Part shown: one piece after another, positions 1 to 8,318 of the stretch
Layout of the letters: every line of letters starts with the position of its first letter
How positions within the stretch are numbered: the stretch's first letter is position 1
Assembly (NCBI GenBank): GCA_033762075.1
Contig: JANRLY010000054.1
Location: forward strand, 1-64,000
Direction of reading: 5' to 3'
DNA length: 64,000 nt
Source of the DNA: VFKI01 sp033762075
Lineage (GTDB): Bacteria; Pseudomonadota; Gammaproteobacteria; DSM-16500
Notes under the pieces: model-generated
Told to the model about the DNA's origin: nothing
The model's database searches: none
The model's input: only the letters and a program-made list of their open reading frames with translations
Position numbers and translations under genes: made by a program

Positions 1-1
1 A

Positions 2-313
2 GCGATTGCCAACGAGACAGGGCTTGAAATTGGATTAATCAATATGGCACGTTTATTCGATCTGGCACGTCAAGTGATCCAACATTGGGAAAATACTCAT
101 GTAACAAAAGAGATCTTTGTTGCTGAAGGTGATGAAGTTGCGCGTGCGCTGAATAAAAATCCTGATGCATCTTTGACAAGAAGCTTATTGATGAAAAATC
201 CATGTAGCCGTAGAATTGATTTCTATTTTGGCTCACCTCGTCCTAGTTTATTTGTTAACCCGCATTCGACAGAGGATCAAGTAGTCCATGAAGAAAAGCG
301 TCCACAATTGTGA
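2..313 (+). CDS. C-terminal part of an unrecognised protein (5' end outside window)
   Basis: An open frame runs in from the left edge and stops with TGA at 311-313. It gives about 103 residues of a protein whose start lies outside the window. I do not recognise the family. The visible part is mostly polar and charged, has no membrane segment, and ends in a basic/acidic tail (HEEKRPQL). An internal ATG at 44 could be read as a start, but the frame stays open upstream of it, so a longer protein is more likely. It lies on the same strand as the following MATE gene, 51 nt away, and could be co-transcribed with it. Confidence 0.5.
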   Translation, partial: AIANETGLEIGLINMARLFDLARQVIQHWENTHVTKEIFVAEGDEVARALNKNPDASLTRSLLMKNPCSRRIDFYFGSPRPSLFVNPHSTEDQVVHEEKRPQL

Positions 314-364
314 TGAAAGCAACTATCTAAGTTGTTATTTAAATCAGGAGTTAATCGAAGCGCT

Positions 365-1744
365 ATGGAAGATCGCTCTATTAGACAAACCAGCTTACTT
401 GAGACGAGTAAAAAAATATTTTCCTTAGCTGCGCCGATGTCAGCAAGCCAACTGATCAATGTTGTCAGTGGATTTTTGTGTATGTCAATGCTGGCGCAGT
501 TAGGGCACGAAGTGCTTTCAGCGAGCGCTCTTATTTTTACAACACAAATTTCAATCATGGTCACAGGGATGTCGGTATTATTTTCTCTCAGCGTACTGAT
601 AGGCCATGCTTATGGTGCGAAAGAATATTTTACGATTGGTAATTTCGTGCAGCAAGGTTGGACACTCGGCTTATTGATGGGTATCCCGATCATTCTTTTA
701 TTTAAGCATGTTGGTTCAATGCTTATTTACTTTGGCCAATCTAAAGAAATAGCAAGCATTGTTCAAACCTATTTTAACGCTTTTGCGTGGGCAGTAATTC
801 CTGGTTTTCTCTCAACGTGCAATCAACAATTTGGTTATGGTATTCGTAAAAAATTTTTAATGATGTCAACAAGCTTTATAAGTGTTGTCATTTTGTTAAT
901 GACTGCCTATATGCTCATTTTTGGTAAATTTGGGTTCCCGAAATTAGGTGTTGCAGGCTTGGGATATGCGACAGCAGCGCAGTATTCATTCTTTTTTATA
1001 TTTACAACGTTATTCTTTTGTTTTCATCAGGCGTTTAAACATTTTGAATTATTTAAGTATCGTGTTCACCAACATTTAGAACATTTCGTAAAAATGTTTA
1101 GCATCGGCTGGCCGATTTGCGTTCAAATGGGTGGAGAATTGTTGTCATTATTTGTCGGCGGCATTATGATTGGTTGGCTTGGTACAACAGCACTTGCCGC
1201 TTATCAAATTCAGAGTCAATATTATTTTTTGATTGTTATTCCAATCTTTTCTCTCTCTCAAGCCAGCGGTATTTTACTTGGGCATGCTTGTGGAGCGAAA
1301 CAGTTTCATGAAATAAAAAAATTAAGTCATGCGAGTGTTACGGTTGTTTTATCTATCAGTATAGTTGCTGCATTTGTCTTATTTTTCTTCCCACAAAATT
1401 TAGCTGCGTTTTATATGGATATAAATAATCCAGCTAATGCAGCGACGCTACACCTTACTAATATCATCTTTATGATTGTTGCATTTATGCAAATCTTTGA
1501 TAGCCTACGAAATCTTTACATCGGTATGTTGCGTGGCTTATTCGATACGCGTTTTTCAATGGTGATGGCACTGTTAACGATTTGGTTAATTGGTATACCA
1601 TTAAGCTATGTCTTAGCTTTTGTATTTCATTATGGCGTCCCGGGATTTTTCATTGGTGAAATGCTAGGAATGGTCATTGGTTTTTTTATTATGATGTATC
1701 GCTGGAATGTGTTGAGTCAGAAACACGAAGAGCGTCGCCAATGA
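365..1744 (+). CDS. MATE family multidrug/Na+ antiporter (NorM/MdtK-like)
   Basis: This is a polytopic inner-membrane protein of about 459 residues with roughly twelve hydrophobic segments in two halves, the length and layout of MATE exporters. Family members expel cationic drugs and metabolites in exchange for Na+ or H+. The N-terminal half begins IFSLAAPMSASQL, like the first MATE helix, and the second half restarts with a similar MFSIGWPICVQMGGE pattern. I chose ATG 365. The frame is open further upstream to a TTG at 332, but the residues added there are not membrane-like, and AGGAG at 346-350 lies ahead of the ATG. The natural substrate cannot be read from the sequence. The gene converges on trxB. 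Confidence 0.85.
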   Translation: MEDRSIRQTSLLETSKKIFSLAAPMSASQLINVVSGFLCMSMLAQLGHEVLSASALIFTTQISIMVTGMSVLFSLSVLIGHAYGAKEYFTIGNFVQQGWTLGLLMGIPIILLFKHVGSMLIYFGQSKEIASIVQTYFNAFAWAVIPGFLSTCNQQFGYGIRKKFLMMSTSFISVVILLMTAYMLIFGKFGFPKLGVAGLGYATAAQYSFFFIFTTLFFCFHQAFKHFELFKYRVHQHLEHFVKMFSIGWPICVQMGGELLSLFVGGIMIGWLGTTALAAYQIQSQYYFLIVIPIFSLSQASGILLGHACGAKQFHEIKKLSHASVTVVLSISIVAAFVLFFFPQNLAAFYMDINNPANAATLHLTNIIFMIVAFMQIFDSLRNLYIGMLRGLFDTRFSMVMALLTIWLIGIPLSYVLAFVFHYGVPGFFIGEMLGMVIGFFIMMYRWNVLSQKHEERRQ

Positions 1745-1809
1745 AGAAAGGCATAATACGGTAAATTCCAAGGATAATTACTCGTTGGCTCACCTAACCC
1801 TAAATGACT

Positions 1810-1842
1810 TAGGGCCGATCGGCTGAATAAAGCCTGGCCCTA
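1810..1842. terminator. Hairpin between convergent MATE and trxB genes
   Basis: TAGGGCC at 1810-1816 pairs with GGCCCTA at 1836-1842, and an inner GGCT/AGCC pairing shortens the loop. It sits between two convergent genes, where a bidirectional terminator is expected. No long T-run follows on either strand, so intrinsic termination is uncertain. Confidence 0.45.
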
Positions 1843-1854
1843 GTTATCGGTTAT

Positions 1855-2802
1855 CTAATGCTTCACACTTTCCAAATATTTTTCTGCATCGAGCGCAGCC
1901 ATGCAGCCTGAGCCTGCAGAAGTGACAGCTTGGCGGTAAATAGGATCTGCAACATCACCTGCGGCAAATACGCCAGGTACACTGGTCGCAGTAGCGCCAC
2001 CTGTTGAGCCGCTTTTAACGGTGATGTAACCATTTTGCATGTCGAGCTGGCCGTTAAAAATACTGGTATTTGGGGTGTGACCAATGGCGATGAAAGCGCC
2101 TTTGACTGCGATGATTTTTGTTTCATTCGTTTTTTTGTTTTTAATTTGAATGCCAGTGACGCCTGAATGATCTCCTAAAATTTCTTGGGTTTCTGCATCC
2201 CATTCAATGGAAACATTTTCAGCGGTTTTTTTCATGAGACGATCAGTCAGAATTTTTTCAGAGCGAAATTGATCGCGACGATGAATCACAGTGACATGCG
2301 AAGCAATATTCGATAAATAAAGCGCTTCTTCGACGGCGGTATTGCCACCACCCACGACAGCGACGCGTTGTCCGCGATAGAAAAAACCGTCGCAAGTTGC
2401 ACAAGCTGAAACACCTTTTCCCATAAAGGCTTTTTCTGAGGGCAACCCGAGATATTTAGCGCTAGCACCTGTCGCGATGATTAAAGCATCGCAGGACCAG
2501 GTTTCTTTACCCTTTAAAATAAAGGGGCGTTGACTGAAATCGACGGATTCAATATGCTCAAAAATGGTCTCTGTTTGGAAATGTTCAGCATGTTTTTGCA
2601 TGCGCTCCATCAAGCCTGGACCTTGCAAGCCTTCCGCATCGCCTGGCCAATTTTCAACATCAGTGGTTGTCATGAGCTGACCACCCGGTTCCATGCCTGT
2701 AATGACGGCGGGTTTTAAGTTTGCGCGAGCTGCGTAAACGGCTGCTGTCCAACCAGCGGGGCCAGAGCCTAAAATAATAAGCTGTCGATGTTTGGTGTCC
2801 AC
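1855..2802 (-). CDS. trxB: Thioredoxin reductase (NADPH, FAD)
   Basis: TrxB moves electrons from NADPH through FAD to thioredoxin in the cytoplasm. The protein is 315 residues, normal for bacterial low-molecular-weight TrxB. Visible landmarks are the FAD-binding GSGPAG near residues 12-17, the redox-active CATC pair at about Cys134 and Cys137, the NADPH-binding GGGNTA near 151, and a C-terminal GVFAAGDV motif that contacts FAD. The start is GTG at 2802, preceded by GAGGAGAGG. A longer upstream frame exists but adds 40 residues foreign to the family. It is divergent from ftsK. In many gammaproteobacteria lrp lies between them, and it is absent here. Confidence 0.96.
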   Translation of the reverse strand: MDTKHRQLIILGSGPAGWTAAVYAARANLKPAVITGMEPGGQLMTTTDVENWPGDAEGLQGPGLMERMQKHAEHFQTETIFEHIESVDFSQRPFILKGKETWSCDALIIATGASAKYLGLPSEKAFMGKGVSACATCDGFFYRGQRVAVVGGGNTAVEEALYLSNIASHVTVIHRRDQFRSEKILTDRLMKKTAENVSIEWDAETQEILGDHSGVTGIQIKNKKTNETKIIAVKGAFIAIGHTPNTSIFNGQLDMQNGYITVKSGSTGGATATSVPGVFAAGDVADPIYRQAVTSAGSGCMAALDAEKYLESVKH

Positions 2803-2885
2803 TGTTACCTCTCCTCGTTTTTCCGCATGTTCGTCAAAGAGTAAGGGTGGTATAGTACGTAAAGTCAAAAGGTGGAGCAATACTC

Positions 2886-5207
2886 TTGAAACAAGTACGG
2901 CAGAACCGCCAAGATCAACCATTGATTGGTCTACAAATGAGCCATCGTCTGCGAGAAGGGATCTTTATTCTTTCTGTCGCAATCGCTTTGTTTTTATTGA
3001 TATCACTAAGTACTTGGCATAAAGGAGATCCAGGCTGGCTTGGCACAGGGAGTGATCACCGTGTTGTTTTGAATTGGGGCGGTCGAGTCGGTGCATTTTT
3101 AGCTGATATTTTATTGTTGCTAGCGGGATGCATTGCTTGGTTGTTACCTTTGCTGCTTGTCTTCGTGGCTTGGTTAGCGTTAAAGGAAAAAAAGCAACAA
3201 ACAGCACTTCATTCTGGTTCGGTCACACTGAAGCTCACCGGTTTTCTTTTTATTATTTTAAGCAGTTGCGGTTTGTTGTCGATTTCATTTCCATATTCAC
3301 CGACTTGGTTGCCCGCGACGATTGGTGGATTGCTTGGCGAAATTATTGCGCACTCTCTGAAACATGTTTTTAATACCGTCGGCAGCGTAGTTTTATTAAG
3401 CGCGACTTTTTTGTCTGGATTTACATTATTGACGGGTGTATCGTGGTTGGCAGTCTCAGATCTTGTGGGTATGCACACTTTAAAGTTATTTGTTCGCACA
3501 CTCACTTTTTTGCGAACTTCTCTTCAGAAACTCAAAGAAAAATCCTGGCGCAAAACATCTCAGCCTGATGAAGCAGTAACGCGGAGAATTGAGCCGCGTT
3601 TAACGCCGCAAAAACCACAAGCTCCAGTGCAGGTGATTAAACCACCGCAACCCGAGCGTATTGAAAAACCGCGTGTTGTGAAACCGGATTACTCATCTCA
3701 TAAAAAAATTGCTGCACCAATGCAATTATCTCATGGAATGTTGCCGCCACTTTCGTTGCTCAATCCGGCGCCACCTTCTTCTGATAAAGCATTTTCAGAT
3801 GTGAGTTTCGAAGAGCTATCGCATTTAGTCGAACAACGCTTACTGGATTTCGGCGTCGAAGTGAAAGTCGTTGCTGTGCATCCTGGGCCTATTATCACGC
3901 GATTTGAATTAGATCTCGCGCCTGGGATTAAAGTTAGCAAAATTACGGGATTAGCAAAAGATATTGCGCGTTCACTCAGTGCAACGAGTGTGCGTGTCGT
4001 TGAAGTGATTCCAGGAAAGTCAGTCATTGGTCTTGAATTGCCAAATCAACATCGTGAAGTTGTCGGTTTGCGCGACATTCTCGAATGTCCGCGTTATGTG
4101 CAATCACGCTCGCCGGTCAGTCTCGTTTTAGGGAAAGATATTGCAGGTTTTCCTGTAGTGGTTGATCTTTCAAAAATGCCGCATCTTTTAGTCGCAGGGA
4201 CAACAGGTTCAGGTAAATCTGTTAGCATCAACGCTATGTTATTAAGCATGTTGTTTAAAGCCACGCCTGAGCAATTGCGTTTAATTTTAATCGATCCAAA
4301 AATGCTTGAACTCTCTGTGTACGAAGGTATTCCACATTTACTAACACCAGTCATCACCGATATGAAAGATGCAGCCAATGCTTTGCGATGGTGTGTTGCT
4401 GAAATGGATCGACGATATCGTTTAATGGCTGCATTAGGCGTCAGAAATTTAGCTGGCTACAATGTCAAAGTCAGTGATGCTAGCAAGCAAGGTAAACCAA
4501 TTCCGGCGCCAGAATGGTTAACTGCTAGTGGAAATCATCCTGAACACCTAGAAGCTTTACCTACTATTGTTGTTGTGGCCGATGAATTAGCCGATATGAT
4601 GATGGTTGTTGGTAAAAAAGTTGAAGATCTCATTGCGCGTATTGCGCAAAAAGCACGTGCAGCTGGGATTCATTTAATTCTCGCGACTCAGCGTCCTTCT
4701 GTCGATGTGATTACCGGTTTAATTAAAGCGAATATTCCTACGCGCATTGCATTTCAAGTTTCATCGCGTATTGATTCACGCACTATTTTAGATCAACAAG
4801 GTGCTGAGCAATTACTCGGCAATGGTGACATGTTATATATGCCACCGGGTACTGGGGTGCCTGTGCGTGTACATGGTGCATTCGTGGCTGATGAAGAAGT
4901 GCATCGTGTAGTTGCCACTTGGCAAACTTATGGCAAACCTGAGTATCTCGAAGAAGTCACCAGCACGGAAACAGAAACTGGTATAGGTGGAGAAAGTGGT
5001 GGAGAATCAGATCCGCTGTATGATCAAGCTTTAAAGATTGTGACAGAATCGCGTCGTGCTTCTATTTCACTTGTGCAGCGTCGTCTTAAAATTGGATATA
5101 ATCGCGCAGCACGCATCATGGAAGATATGGAAGCTGCAGGTGTGGTGAGTACGATGGATTCGAATGGGACGAGAGAAGTATTGGCGCCGCCACCGGTTTC
5201 TGTTTAA
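2886..5207 (+). CDS. ftsK: DNA translocase FtsK
   Basis: FtsK is the septal ATPase that pumps chromosomal DNA at division and activates XerCD at dif. The 773-residue protein has four N-terminal transmembrane helices (about residues 25-190), a Pro/Gln/Lys-rich linker (about 215-300), the RecA-like motor with Walker A GTTGSGKS near 438-445 and Walker B VVADELAD, and a C-terminal winged-helix gamma domain that reads KOPS. The linker is much shorter than in E. coli FtsK, so the total is closer to SpoIIIE/short FtsK length. The start is probably TTG 2886, with GGTGGAG at 2871-2877. ATG 2937 is the alternative. lolA and rarA follow, as in E. coli. Confidence 0.96.
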   Translation: MKQVRQNRQDQPLIGLQMSHRLREGIFILSVAIALFLLISLSTWHKGDPGWLGTGSDHRVVLNWGGRVGAFLADILLLLAGCIAWLLPLLLVFVAWLALKEKKQQTALHSGSVTLKLTGFLFIILSSCGLLSISFPYSPTWLPATIGGLLGEIIAHSLKHVFNTVGSVVLLSATFLSGFTLLTGVSWLAVSDLVGMHTLKLFVRTLTFLRTSLQKLKEKSWRKTSQPDEAVTRRIEPRLTPQKPQAPVQVIKPPQPERIEKPRVVKPDYSSHKKIAAPMQLSHGMLPPLSLLNPAPPSSDKAFSDVSFEELSHLVEQRLLDFGVEVKVVAVHPGPIITRFELDLAPGIKVSKITGLAKDIARSLSATSVRVVEVIPGKSVIGLELPNQHREVVGLRDILECPRYVQSRSPVSLVLGKDIAGFPVVVDLSKMPHLLVAGTTGSGKSVSINAMLLSMLFKATPEQLRLILIDPKMLELSVYEGIPHLLTPVITDMKDAANALRWCVAEMDRRYRLMAALGVRNLAGYNVKVSDASKQGKPIPAPEWLTASGNHPEHLEALPTIVVVADELADMMMVVGKKVEDLIARIAQKARAAGIHLILATQRPSVDVITGLIKANIPTRIAFQVSSRIDSRTILDQQGAEQLLGNGDMLYMPPGTGVPVRVHGAFVADEEVHRVVATWQTYGKPEYLEEVTSTETETGIGGESGGESDPLYDQALKIVTESRRASISLVQRRLKIGYNRAARIMEDMEAAGVVSTMDSNGTREVLAPPPVSV

Positions 5208-5219
5208 TGCGGTGTTTTT

Positions 5220-5306
5220 CTGATTCTGTCTTGTTGTTCTAGGCAATGGCTCGCTCGGCTCCTCCTCGCTGCGCTTTACTTGCCTTGAACAACAAGACAG
5301 AATCAG
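5220..5306. repeat. Palindromic MITE-like repeat, copy 1 (ftsK-lolA gap)
   Basis: Two 27-nt arms, 5220-5246 and 5280-5306, are inverted with a single mismatch and enclose a 33-nt GC-rich loop. The ends begin CTGATTCTGTC and finish GACAGAATCAG. A shorter, diverged copy with the same ends and the core TTCTAGGCAATGG lies at 30098-30163. Two copies in 64 kb suggest a dispersed non-coding element. It could also act as a transcriptional or RNA-stability hairpin between ftsK and lolA. Confidence 0.85.
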
Positions 5307-5335
5307 TGTCTGGTAAAATATTTTGTGAGAAAAGT

Positions 5336-5971
5336 ATGCGCTTAATTTATAAGATAGTTTTAATAATAAGTTTTCTATGGATGTTTAATGCCCATGCAGA
5401 AACACCGGCTGCACGTTTAGATCAACTCTTGCAATCGATCCATACGTTGCGAGCTGATTTTACTCAGACGGTGATGGATAATCGCGGAAGATCCATTTCA
5501 AAATCGCATGGCGTTTTTTCTCTGCAACGTCCTGGTAAATTGCGTTGGGAGATAACACATCCTGATGCTGAGCTCATTATTGCAAACCAAGATAAAATAT
5601 TTATTTATGAGCCCGATTTACAGCAATTGACGATTAAAAAATTGAATCTCAACATTGGTGAAGCACCGGCACTTTTGTTTACGCGAGCGGATATCACGTC
5701 CAGCAAAAATTTTGATGTTCAATTTGATCAACATAAAATACCTGGTCAAGAATGGTTTTTATTGATACCAAAAGATCACAGCGGATTTTTTTCAAGCATC
5801 CATCTGGGATTTGTAAAAAATACTTTGCTAGCAATGCAATTGCGTGACTCGCTTGATCAAGTCACAACTGTAGAATTTTCTCATGTTAAAACAAACCCTG
5901 CTTTGTCTCTCAGTATATTTAATATTAAAGTGCCGCCTAAAACAGATGTGATCCATGAAACAGAAAAATGA
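5336..5971 (+). CDS. lolA: Outer-membrane lipoprotein carrier protein LolA
   Basis: LolA is the periplasmic chaperone that takes lipoproteins from LolCDE and hands them to LolB at the outer membrane. The 211-residue precursor starts with a signal peptide (basic MRLIYK, hydrophobic core, cleavage probably after NAHA near residue 20). The mature part has the LolA pattern of an early HTLRADFTQTV, a central GKLRWE, and a C-terminal NPALSLSIFNIKVP. ATG 5336 is chosen because the frame upstream passes through the palindromic repeat and is not signal-like. Its end overlaps the rarA start by 17 nt, so translation is probably coupled. Gene order matches E. coli ftsK-lolA-rarA. Confidence 0.93.
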   Translation: MRLIYKIVLIISFLWMFNAHAETPAARLDQLLQSIHTLRADFTQTVMDNRGRSISKSHGVFSLQRPGKLRWEITHPDAELIIANQDKIFIYEPDLQQLTIKKLNLNIGEAPALLFTRADITSSKNFDVQFDQHKIPGQEWFLLIPKDHSGFFSSIHLGFVKNTLLAMQLRDSLDQVTTVEFSHVKTNPALSLSIFNIKVPPKTDVIHETEK

Positions 5972-7271
5972 ATTTCAACCCTTAGCTGCGCGTTTGCGTC
6001 CAGTTTTACTCGAGCAATTTTTTGGTCAAACGCATTTATTGGGTGTCGGTAAGCCTCTTTATAAAGCCATTATGCAGGGAACTTTGCACTCAATGATTTT
6101 CTGGGGCCCACCAGGCACCGGAAAAACAACGCTAGCGCAGTTGTTGGCTGAACGCGCACAAGCAAATTTTGTGAGGATGTCTGCGATATTCTCGGGTGTC
6201 AAAGAAATTCGTGAAGTCGTGACAGCTGCAAAATTATTGCAACAATCTGAAGGGCGTTCGACTATATTATTTGTCGATGAAATTCATCGCTTTAATAAAG
6301 CGCAACAAGATGCATTTTTACCTTTCGTTGAAGAAGGTGTTTTTACATTGATTGGTGCTACTACTGAAAATCCTTCTTTTGAGTTAAATAACGCTTTATT
6401 GTCACGTGCTCGTGTTTACGTCTTGAAACCGCTCAGTGAAGATGAATTGTCTGCCGTTTTGCATCGTGCGCTGACTGACAAAGAAAACGGTTTGGGCCAA
6501 CTGAAGCTGCATTTCCCCGAGGCATTGCAAACAATTTTACTCAAAGCAGCGGATGGTGATGCGCGTCAACTATTAAATTTACTTGAGATATTGGCAGACT
6601 TTGCTGAAGCCATTGACGGGCAGCTTACTGTCACAAAAGAATTATTAGCTGAAGTCATTCAACAAAATCTTAGACGATTTGATCATCAAGGCGAAGCATT
6701 TTATGATCAAATTTCGGCGCTTCATAAAGCTGTGCGTGGTACTGCGCCTGATGCAGCTTTGTATTGGTTTTGTCGTATGATTGATGGCGGTTGTGATCCA
6801 CGTTATCTTGGTCGTCGTATCATTCGAATGGCAAGCGAAGATATCGGTAATGCAGATCCGCGTGCTTTGGAGTTAGCTCTCAATGCTTGTGAAGTCTATG
6901 AGCGGCTTGGCAGTCCTGAGGGTGAGCTTGCCTTAGCTCAAGCTGTGATTTATATGGCAATTGCAGCTAAAAGTAATGCAACTTACGTAGCCTTTAATGC
7001 AGCGATGCGAGATGTTAAAGAATTAGGTTCTCTCGAAGTGCCCATGCATATTCGCAATGCACCCACAAAACTAATGAAAGAACTAGGTTACTCCAAGGGG
7101 TATCGTTACGCACATGATGAGCCTGATGCTTATGCCGTCGGCGAAAATTATTTTCCTGAAGGGTTAGAGAAGCGAGTCTATTACAAGCCAGTCAACCGCG
7201 GTCTAGAGATACAAATTGCAGAAAAGCTTGCAGCCCTCAAGAAGAAAGATTTACTTTCCCGCTCTGAATAG
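5955..7271 (+). CDS. rarA: Replication-associated recombination protein RarA (MgsA)
   Basis: RarA is a clamp-loader-like AAA+ ATPase that acts at stalled replication forks. The 438-residue length is typical. Walker A GPPGTGKT lies near residues 52-59 and Walker B LFVDEIHRF near 105. These are followed by the sensor region GATTENPSFE, then the MgsA C-terminal domain with MASEDIGNADP and NAPTKLMKELGY, which are signatures of this family rather than of DnaX. It overlaps lolA by 17 nt. The gene that usually follows, serS, is missing here, and an intergenic region with a PmrA-like repeat and an orphan gene takes its place. Confidence 0.95.
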   Translation: MKQKNEFQPLAARLRPVLLEQFFGQTHLLGVGKPLYKAIMQGTLHSMIFWGPPGTGKTTLAQLLAERAQANFVRMSAIFSGVKEIREVVTAAKLLQQSEGRSTILFVDEIHRFNKAQQDAFLPFVEEGVFTLIGATTENPSFELNNALLSRARVYVLKPLSEDELSAVLHRALTDKENGLGQLKLHFPEALQTILLKAADGDARQLLNLLEILADFAEAIDGQLTVTKELLAEVIQQNLRRFDHQGEAFYDQISALHKAVRGTAPDAALYWFCRMIDGGCDPRYLGRRIIRMASEDIGNADPRALELALNACEVYERLGSPEGELALAQAVIYMAIAAKSNATYVAFNAAMRDVKELGSLEVPMHIRNAPTKLMKELGYSKGYRYAHDEPDAYAVGENYFPEGLEKRVYYKPVNRGLEIQIAEKLAALKKKDLLSRSE

Positions 7272-7277
7272 ACATTT

Positions 7278-7294
7278 CTTAAGATTTTCTTAAG
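7278..7294 (+). promoter_or_regulatory. Putative PmrA-type response-regulator box
   Basis: CTTAAG at 7278-7283 repeats at 7289-7294 with a spacing of exactly five bases (11-bp period). This matches the CTTAA(T/G)-N5-CTTAA(T/G) direct-repeat pattern known for PmrA, which in Legionella and Coxiella controls many Dot/Icm effector genes. It lies 80 nt ahead of an orphan gene. A third single CTTAAG is at 7326-7331. Binding is inferred from pattern only. Confidence 0.5.
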
Positions 7295-7373
7295 AAAGCT
7301 CATGCATTATCAATAACAAGAAGGTCTTAAGTGTAAGAAGGGGTGGGAACGTTTACTAAGGAGTTGTGTGAAG

Positions 7374-8303
7374 ATGTCTGAGATTGTCGTCAAGATCACT
7401 TATTTATTTCTCCACGAGCAGCTTGAGCAATTCTTTCCTGAAAAACAAGGGTATTTTAATAGGCGCAAACAAGATGCCCATGTTCAGTCGCTTCTTTATC
7501 TTTATAATAAAACTTTGCACAAGAAAAAAGACGATGTGCTACTTTCTGTCAGCGAGCTTCATCAATTATATTTTATTTTACAAAAGCAGCTTCTAGATGA
7601 TAAAGCAAAATGTGGAAAGCATTCTCAGCAAGTATTTAATAATATTAAAAATGAGTTTGATGTAGTTAATCAGGATTTATTACAAATCTTGCAAAAATTG
7701 TTTGACCTAGAAATGCTCGGAATGGAAGGTCACGATGAGGCTAGCGCTGAATCAAAAAATTCAGACAGTGAAGAATATATTTATTTGAGCCACATTGAAA
7801 CGGTAGGTCGTGAAGTTTTTAATACAATCATGACACATCCAAAGTTGGGTGATTTATTGACTTTAATCTCAATTCTACTGCAAGAAAATCAAGAACAAAA
7901 TTGGAATCAAAAAGACTTTCATCGTATTTTTATGTGGATGATAAGGTTAACAGAATTAAATACATTATTGGATAAAGTAGTACTTGCAGGTACAGATTTG
8001 TGCCAGACAAATTGGTGGTTGAGTCAGATTGAGAAATCACCCTTTGATACTGCAAATGGAATACACTCTATGCAATCGATTATGAGTATGTTTTGCGTAA
8101 CTAAAATAAATCCTGTTGTGACAAGAAATGTAGAATTAAAATCTAAAGAAAATTATTTATTAAACCCATCCAAAGTGTCAATCGGTGCGAGCTTAATCTC
8201 TGGCTATCCTGTTTATATGTCTTTGTTTTACTATAACCAGGCTCATCTTTCTGCGATGAAAAGACAAGCGGAATCAAGTGCCCCTACTTCTACGTCTGTT
8301 TAA
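7374..8303 (+). CDS. Orphan protein, possible secreted effector
   Basis: I do not recognise this protein of about 309 residues. It has no signal peptide and no clear transmembrane helix. It is predicted mostly helical, with a Leu/Gln/His/Lys-rich first half, an acidic serine-rich patch near residues 120-135 (ASAESKNSDSEEY), and a polar Ser/Thr-rich tail (AESSAPTSTSV). Start candidates are GTG 7368 and ATG 7374, with AAGGAG at 7358-7363; the ATG has the better spacing (10 versus 4 nt). A PmrA-like box lies upstream. Lack of recognisable relatives, a polar tail and that box together resemble type IV secreted effectors of Legionellales, but this is inference. An ordinary cytoplasmic orphan is equally possible. 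Confidence 0.7.
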   Translation: MSEIVVKITYLFLHEQLEQFFPEKQGYFNRRKQDAHVQSLLYLYNKTLHKKKDDVLLSVSELHQLYFILQKQLLDDKAKCGKHSQQVFNNIKNEFDVVNQDLLQILQKLFDLEMLGMEGHDEASAESKNSDSEEYIYLSHIETVGREVFNTIMTHPKLGDLLTLISILLQENQEQNWNQKDFHRIFMWMIRLTELNTLLDKVVLAGTDLCQTNWWLSQIEKSPFDTANGIHSMQSIMSMFCVTKINPVVTRNVELKSKENYLLNPSKVSIGASLISGYPVYMSLFYYNQAHLSAMKRQAESSAPTSTSV

Positions 8304-8318
8304 AAAATTTTAGAAAGA

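Noticed and set aside
5246..5335. Longer LolA start at 5246
   Set aside because: The extra 30 residues come from the palindromic repeat and would bury the signal peptide.
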